Below, piece by piece: positions 32,725 through 37,508 of a DNA stretch of 37,508 bases (the first letter of the stretch is position 1; each line of letters opens with the position of its first letter). The DNA is taken from NCBI GenBank assembly GCA_018715395.1, contig DVLQ01000144.1, positions 1 through 37,508 of the forward strand, read 5' to 3'. A model generated the notes under the pieces. That model did not search any database, was not told the DNA's origin, and saw only the letters and a program-made list of their open reading frames with translations. This DNA comes from Candidatus Coprocola pullicola (GTDB taxonomy: Bacteria; Bacillota; Clostridia; Lachnospirales; Anaerotignaceae). The position numbers and the translations under genes are program-made.

Positions 32725-34836
32725 ATGTATAGAACCTATTCTATGGAATTAGCAGGAAGAACATTGACTGCTGAAATTGGCAGAGTGGCAGAACAGGCAA
32801 ACGGCGCTGTATTGCTTCGTTATGGAGATACAGTTGTGCTTGTAACAGCTACAGCCTCAGATGAACCAAGAGAAGGAATTGATTTTTTTCCATTGAGTAT
32901 TGATTATGAAGAAAGGCTTTATGCTGTTGGTAAAATTCCGGGAGGATTTATCAAAAGAGAAGGAAGACCTTCTGAAAAAGCCATTCTCACTTCCAGATGT
33001 ATTGACAGACCATTGCGTCCTCTTTTTCCAAAAGATTACAGAAATGATGTTTCTATTGTAGCAACAGTAATGTCTGTCGACCAAGACTGTTCTCCGGAAG
33101 TAACGGCAATGATTGGGGCGGCTTTAGCATTGAATATTTCCGATATTCCTTTTACAGATCCTGTGGGTTCTGTAAACATTGGCTATTGTGATGAAAAATT
33201 GGTTGTTAATCCAACAGCAGAACAAAAAGAAACAACATTACTTTCTTTGACAGTATCCTCTAAAAAAGATAAGGTTATGATGATTGAAGCGGGAGCTTAT
33301 GAAATTTCTGATGAATTGATGCTTGAGGCAATTCGTTTGGCTCATGAAGAAAATGGAAAGATTGTAAAATGGATAGAAGAAATCGTCGCAAAAGAAGGAA
33401 AAGAAAAAGCCCCTTATCAAGAGCATACCATTGCAGAAGCTGTTTATAATATGATTTCTGATTACATTACAGACAGCCGCATGGAAGAAGCGGTTTATGC
33501 AGAAAAGAAACAAGATAGAGACGCCAAAATCAAAGCCATTACAGAAGAAGTGAATGAAGCGTTGACACAAAAGCTGATACAAGAAGTGGGAGAAGAAACA
33601 GATATTGCTTTACTCATTGATGAAACGATATATCAATTTGAAAAAAATACTGTAAGAAGAATGATTTTGAGAGAGCACAAACGCCCTGATGGTCGCGGTA
33701 TTGAAGAAATCCGTCCTCTTTCGGCGGAAATTGATATTTTGCCAAGAGTACATGGTTCTGCTCTTTTTTCTAGAGGACAAACACAGGCTTTGACGGTTAC
33801 AACATTGGGAGCTATTGCAGAAATGCAAAAATTGGACGGATTAGATGAAACAGAAACCTACAAAAGATACATTCATCATTACAATTTTCCAGGATTTTCT
33901 GTAGGAGAGGCAAAGTCTTCCAGAGGTCCGGGGCGTCGTGAAATAGGACATGGGGCTTTGGGAGAAAGAGCATTGCTCCCTGTGATACCAAGTGAAGAAG
34001 AATTTCCATATGCTATCAGACTTGTTTCTGATATTTTAAGCTCCAACGGGTCTACTTCACAAGCAAGCATATGTGGGTCTACATTATCGTTAATGGCGGC
34101 AGGGGTTCCTATTAAAAGACCGGTTGCCGGCATTTCTGTAGGGCTTGTGACAGGAGATAGCGATGATGACTTTATTGAAATTACAGACATTCAAGGGTTG
34201 GAAGACTTTTTTGGAGATATGGATTTCAAAGTAGCCGGTACGCACAAAGGCATTACAGCAATACAAATGGATATGAAAATAAAAGGGCTTACATTTGAAA
34301 TGATTGAACAGGCTTTGGCTCAAACAGCTCGAGCAAGAGCATATATTTTAGACGAAGTAATGGCAAAAGCCATTGCGGAGCCTAGAAAAGAGCTTTCTCC
34401 TTATGCGCCTAAAATTGCTACTATGACCATTGATGCAGAAAAAATTTCTGAAGTCATTGGCACAAGGGGAAAAGTGATTAAAAAAATTATTGAAGAATCC
34501 AACTGTGAAATTGACACAGAAGATGATGGCAGAATATTTATAAAAGGAAAAGATACGGAAGGTATTCAAAGAGCCATTGATATGATTTCTGCCATTGTGA
34601 TGGAACCGGAAGTGGGAAAAACATATAGCAGTACGGTTGTAAGAATTATGAATTTTGGCGCATTTGTGGAAATTGCACCAGGAAAAGAAGGACTTGTGCA
34701 TATTTCAAAATTGTCTACTCAGAGAGTAGCAAAAGTAGAAGATGTGGTAGCTGTAGGAGATGTGGTAAGAGTAAAACTGATTGAAATCGACGCCCAAGGC
34801 AGGTTAAATCTTTCTATCAAAGATGCAGATAAATAA
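32725..34836 (+). CDS. pnp: Polyribonucleotide nucleotidyltransferase (PNPase)
   Basis: A 703-residue trimeric 3'-to-5' phosphorolytic exoribonuclease. First RNase PH-like domain (about 1-215) with RPLRPLFPKDYRND, an alpha-helical linker, the second catalytic domain with HYNFPGFSVGEAKSSRGPGR and the SDILSSNGSTSQASICGS and DIQGLEDFFGDMDFKVAGT blocks, then KH (VIGTRGKVIKKIIEES) and S1 (VRIMNFGAFVEIAPGKEGLVHIS) RNA-binding domains. ATG 32725 has AAAAGGAG 7 nt upstream; a longer frame from 32689 starts inside the inverted repeat. Confidence 0.97.
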   Translation: MYRTYSMELAGRTLTAEIGRVAEQANGAVLLRYGDTVVLVTATASDEPREGIDFFPLSIDYEERLYAVGKIPGGFIKREGRPSEKAILTSRCIDRPLRPLFPKDYRNDVSIVATVMSVDQDCSPEVTAMIGAALALNISDIPFTDPVGSVNIGYCDEKLVVNPTAEQKETTLLSLTVSSKKDKVMMIEAGAYEISDELMLEAIRLAHEENGKIVKWIEEIVAKEGKEKAPYQEHTIAEAVYNMISDYITDSRMEEAVYAEKKQDRDAKIKAITEEVNEALTQKLIQEVGEETDIALLIDETIYQFEKNTVRRMILREHKRPDGRGIEEIRPLSAEIDILPRVHGSALFSRGQTQALTVTTLGAIAEMQKLDGLDETETYKRYIHHYNFPGFSVGEAKSSRGPGRREIGHGALGERALLPVIPSEEEFPYAIRLVSDILSSNGSTSQASICGSTLSLMAAGVPIKRPVAGISVGLVTGDSDDDFIEITDIQGLEDFFGDMDFKVAGTHKGITAIQMDMKIKGLTFEMIEQALAQTARARAYILDEVMAKAIAEPRKELSPYAPKIATMTIDAEKISEVIGTRGKVIKKIIEESNCEIDTEDDGRIFIKGKDTEGIQRAIDMISAIVMEPEVGKTYSSTVVRIMNFGAFVEIAPGKEGLVHISKLSTQRVAKVEDVVAVGDVVRVKLIEIDAQGRLNLSIKDADK

Positions 34837-34847
34837 ACATAACAATA

Positions 34848-34903
34848 GGGTTGCATACACATATGCACAGATATTTTTCTGGCTGTTGTTGCAACCTTTT
34901 TTG
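34848..34903 (+). terminator. Terminator after pnp
   Basis: GGTTGCA (34849-34855) pairs with TGCAACC (34890-34896) around a long loop, followed by six Ts. It ends the translation/RNA-decay gene group. Confidence 0.7.
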
Positions 34904-34946
34904 TGTATAAATATTAAAAATTTGCCAATGATAATCATAATATGAC

Positions 34947-36291
34947 GGTTCTGTTGATTTAATATAAAAATGTAGAAAAGACTTTTAACAATACAATCAT
35001 AAAAAAGAGTATACAAATAAAAGCGAACACCTGAAAAAATGTTTTAAAATAAAAAACAGTATTTTACTTGTTTTTAAGAGTATGCAATATCGGCAACAGA
35101 TGCAGATGTTTGTCCGAACAAAGAACAATGGCTATGTATAAATTATAATAAAATAAAAAATTAGAAATGATATCCAAAGCAGATTCAAAACAATGGAATC
35201 TTTTTTGGTTTTGTACCAAGCTTTAAAAGTTTTATGAAAAGATTTTATCACATGATTGCTAATATTATTACAAAAGGAATCATAAACATGACGTTTTGAT
35301 TTGGAATAGACAAACATAAGCGGGATATGATAAGCATCAAGACGAATACTTCATCAGTTACTGGAACAACCGGAGGTTCTGCTCAGCCAATGACGAGGTT
35401 CCTCCCATGCTAAAACACAGACAGTATTATGAGGCTTTGGAACTGGCAGCATAGTCAGTGGTATCTTTGAGAAAAATATGTTGACAATATCAATCTGTAA
35501 CAATGGTAACAGGGTCTGCATTTGTGATATTGGGTGACTTTTTAAAGAAGGTAAGAGCAGTATTGTTTCTCTTGCACTAAACAAGCAAAAAGCAATCACA
35601 ATCCTTGTTTTAGAATCCGGCAATATGCAAAGATAATGCGGCTGTCCTTTGATTTTAATATCCGTTTCGTGGGTATGCAGATCGGCTTTTTGCAGAAGGA
35701 AACAAGAAATGGTTCTGAAAAAGGAGCAAAATGAAGAATCCAATGATAAATACAAATGTGAGAAACACCAATCAATATATGCTTGTTTCATAATCTTTGT
35801 ATCTGTCTAAAAGAGCAGTAAGTTTCAAAGTAAAGCGTAAGAGTATATAAAATAATATTTGGTGCAAAACAAAATCTTTTAAAAGAAACCTTGGTAAAAG
35901 CAGAAAACTTCTTTTTACAAAAGTTGATTATAGGCACTTTAATAGAGTGACTAGAATTTTGAGAATGACATTTAAAAGGAATATAAGAGTCGTATTTGTG
36001 CCAAGTAAAAGTGTTTCTGCCACAAATAGGACATTTTGGATAGCTTTTGTGAGAAGTTTTTATTTTATTAAGTTTTTAAGTAAACGTATGGCAACATTTG
36101 CGACAAATATATTTATTTATATTTTCCATAACGATAAAGGCAATGAGGACAAGAAATAATAAAATATTTAAAGATAATTTTTATATTTATGCATAGTAAC
36201 AGTTCCTTTCCGGAAGAAAATGTTTTTGTTATAATTTTATTATATTTTCAATAAGGAGTTGTTGCTTATATCATTTTAATGTAACAGAATT
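34947..36291 (-). mobile_element. IS6-like insertion sequence (1345 bp) with 8-bp target duplication
   Basis: Ends GGTTCTGTTGATTT and, inward from the right, AATTCTGTTACATT. Perfect 8-bp direct repeats AATATGAC flank it (34939-34946 and 36292-36299). The GGTTCTGT terminus and 8-bp duplication are those of the IS6/IS240 group. It carries a decayed DDE transposase on the minus strand and is the parent type of the 415-bp and 240-bp elements. It separates pnp from the M16 peptidase gene, genes that are close neighbours in many clostridia. Confidence 0.85.
35000..36165 (-). pseudogene. IS6/IS240-like DDE transposase, broken by frameshifts and stops
   Basis: Read on the minus strand from about 36165: a zinc-ribbon start with CPHC and CRKC, then KCPICGRNTF, a helix-turn-helix-like LYFETYCSFRQI, and, in the frame 35791-35354, HTHETDIKIKGQPHYLCILPDSKTR, corresponding to the first catalytic aspartate region (ADETxIKVKG) of the DDE domain. 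Near 35280-35200 the frame gives NHVIKSFHKTFKAWYKTKK, the block with the last catalytic residue; the glutamate appears replaced by lysine. The middle aspartate region is degraded. Several frame changes rule out activity. Confidence 0.75.
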
Positions 36292-36315
36292 AATATGACT
36301 GATAGGAGAATGGAT

Positions 36316-37508
36316 ATGGTAGTGATAAAAAAATTGGATAATGGCGTGCGTGTAGTACTGGAAGAAATAGAGTATGTCCGCAGTATTTCTTTTGGTATTT
36401 GGGTAAGAAACGGCTCTCGTAATGAACAGCCTGAAAATAATGGTATGTCGCATTTTATAGAACATATGCTTTTTAAAGGGACTGAAAATAGAACAGCAAG
36501 GCAAATAGCACAGGAGATGGACGCTGTGGGAGGGCAGATTAATGCCTATACTACAAAAGAATATACTTGCTACCATACAAAAGTGCTGGATACGCATTTT
36601 GATAAAGCATTAGACGTGATGAGTGATATGTTTCTAGGCTCTCGTTTTTCTCAGGAAGATATTCAAAAAGAAAGAAATGTGATATTAGAAGAAATCAGTA
36701 TGTATGAAGATGCACCGGAAGAACTGGTACATGATGCTTTACAAGAGGCTATTTGGAAAGACTGTAGCTTGGGACAGCCTATACTAGGTACTGCTGAAAC
36801 AATTTCAAAGTTTGACACTGCAAAAATGAAAAATTTTTTTCAAAAACAATATCATACACAAAATACTGTGATTGCCGTGGCAGGACATTTTGATACAGAA
36901 GAAATGCTTTCTAAATTAAATCAATCTTTAGGACAATGGCAAAGAAAAACGGATTTTGTATTTTATGATACCAAAACCATTTATACGCCTCAAATCGTTA
37001 AAAAAGAAAAAGAAATCGAACAGGTACATTTATGTATGGCTTTTCCAGCGTTAGAAAGAGACCACCCTCAAAAATATGCCCTTGCTGTATTTAATACCAT
37101 ATTTGGAGGTGGAATGAGTTCTCGTCTTTTCCAAAAAATAAGAGAGGAACATGGACTAACGTATACCATATATAGTTATACATCAGCTTATGTAGACAGT
37201 GGCATGTTTTCTATTTATGGAGGAATGAATCCGAATCAGACAGAGAAAGTTGTTTCACTTGTTTGTGATGAAATAAGAGATTTGAAAAAGAATAAAATTT
37301 CTCAAGAGTTAATTGATGTCACAAAAGAGCAGATAATAAGTAATTTTATTATAGGAAAAGAAAGTACGGTTAATTTGATGACAGCTTCCGGGGCTTCGGT
37401 GCTTTTAAGAGGCTTTGTGCAAGACACAGATAAAATATTAGAACAAATTCAAAAAATTACGGCAGAAGATATTCAAAATATGATAGAAAAAATATTTGTA
37501 AAAGAAAA
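36316..37508 (+). CDS. M16-family zinc peptidase (processing-peptidase-like), 3' end outside the window
   Basis: At least 397 codons, open to the window edge. The N-terminal M16 domain has the inverted zinc motif H46-FIE-H50 in MSHFIEHMLFKG, with the third ligand in the ERNVILEEISMYEDAPEE region, and the second half-domain shows the GGMSSRLFQKIREEHGLTYTIYS block. These clostridial peptidases resemble mitochondrial processing peptidase beta. ATG 36316 is 7 nt after ATAGGAG; an ATG at 36310 is too close. The upstream IS6-like element ends 24 bp before the start, so its end may now supply the promoter (TTGTTATAATTTTATTATAT near 36225-36245). Confidence 0.9.
   Translation, partial: MVVIKKLDNGVRVVLEEIEYVRSISFGIWVRNGSRNEQPENNGMSHFIEHMLFKGTENRTARQIAQEMDAVGGQINAYTTKEYTCYHTKVLDTHFDKALDVMSDMFLGSRFSQEDIQKERNVILEEISMYEDAPEELVHDALQEAIWKDCSLGQPILGTAETISKFDTAKMKNFFQKQYHTQNTVIAVAGHFDTEEMLSKLNQSLGQWQRKTDFVFYDTKTIYTPQIVKKEKEIEQVHLCMAFPALERDHPQKYALAVFNTIFGGGMSSRLFQKIREEHGLTYTIYSYTSAYVDSGMFSIYGGMNPNQTEKVVSLVCDEIRDLKKNKISQELIDVTKEQIISNFIIGKESTVNLMTASGASVLLRGFVQDTDKILEQIQKITAEDIQNMIEKIFVKE

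Noticed and set aside
35354-35791. 145-codon reverse reading frame as a stand-alone gene
   Set aside because: It is one frame of the broken IS6-like transposase (ETDIKIKG...DSKTR block), not an independent protein.
1-37508. CRISPR array or tandem repeats
   Set aside because: No set of evenly spaced identical direct repeats was seen; the repeats present are transposon copies and their ends.

Overview
The window is AT-rich chromosomal DNA of a low-GC Firmicute, most likely a Clostridia (Lachnospirales-like) anaerobe. Signs of this are the translation operon order rimP-nusA-rnpM(ylxR)-ylxQ-infB-...-rbfA-nrnA-truB-ribF-rpsO-pnp, an SLH-anchored CAP protein, a CD1871A-type small CXXC protein, a DUF1540 protein and a CoA-transferase. 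The species cannot be fixed from the sequence alone.

Layout. 1-253: 3' part of tRNA-Asn, then tRNA-Glu, tRNA-Cys and a terminator. 257-2160: three head-to-tail decayed IS200-like elements. 2568-5010: SLH/CAP surface protein and an Mrp/NBP35 ATPase. 5056-7010: three more decayed IS200-like elements. 7339-10170: leftward isochorismatase-like hydrolase, rightward DUF1540 protein, then a leftward HxlR regulator, PEBP protein and PQ-loop-like membrane protein. 10319-13140: brnQ behind a candidate attenuator, then a CoA-transferase. 13704-14118: short IS6-like deletion derivative. 14143-15749: overlapping trio of TlpA lipoprotein, tiny CXXC protein and polytopic 4Fe-4S protein. 15980-18960: cobT-cobU-cobS-phosphatase, the late cobalamin (nucleotide loop) operon. 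19042-21202: purC-purB. 21247-22850: two decayed IS200-like copies, one carrying a nested 240-bp IS6-like element. 22947-34836: MarR regulator, then the transcription/translation/RNA-decay operon with an HpcH/HpaI aldolase inserted between infB and rbfA. 34947-36291: longest IS6-like copy. 36316-end: start of an M16 zinc peptidase.

The housekeeping genes are ordinary and intact; the novelty is in the intergenic DNA. Eight IS200-like copies show paired structures whose stem sequences differ between copies while pairing is kept: an RBS-sequestering leader hairpin, terminal hairpins, and a UUCUA-loop hairpin before the right end. Three IS6-like elements (1345, 415 and 240 bp) each have perfect 8-bp target duplications and look like one active family plus internally deleted, MITE-like derivatives.

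Other points worth a look are an intrinsic terminator between a good promoter and brnQ, a 29-bp inverted repeat around the pnp promoter, and the TlpA/CXXC/polyferredoxin operon as a probable cross-membrane thiol-redox module. No CRISPR array, phage region, tnpB or cobalamin riboswitch was seen.
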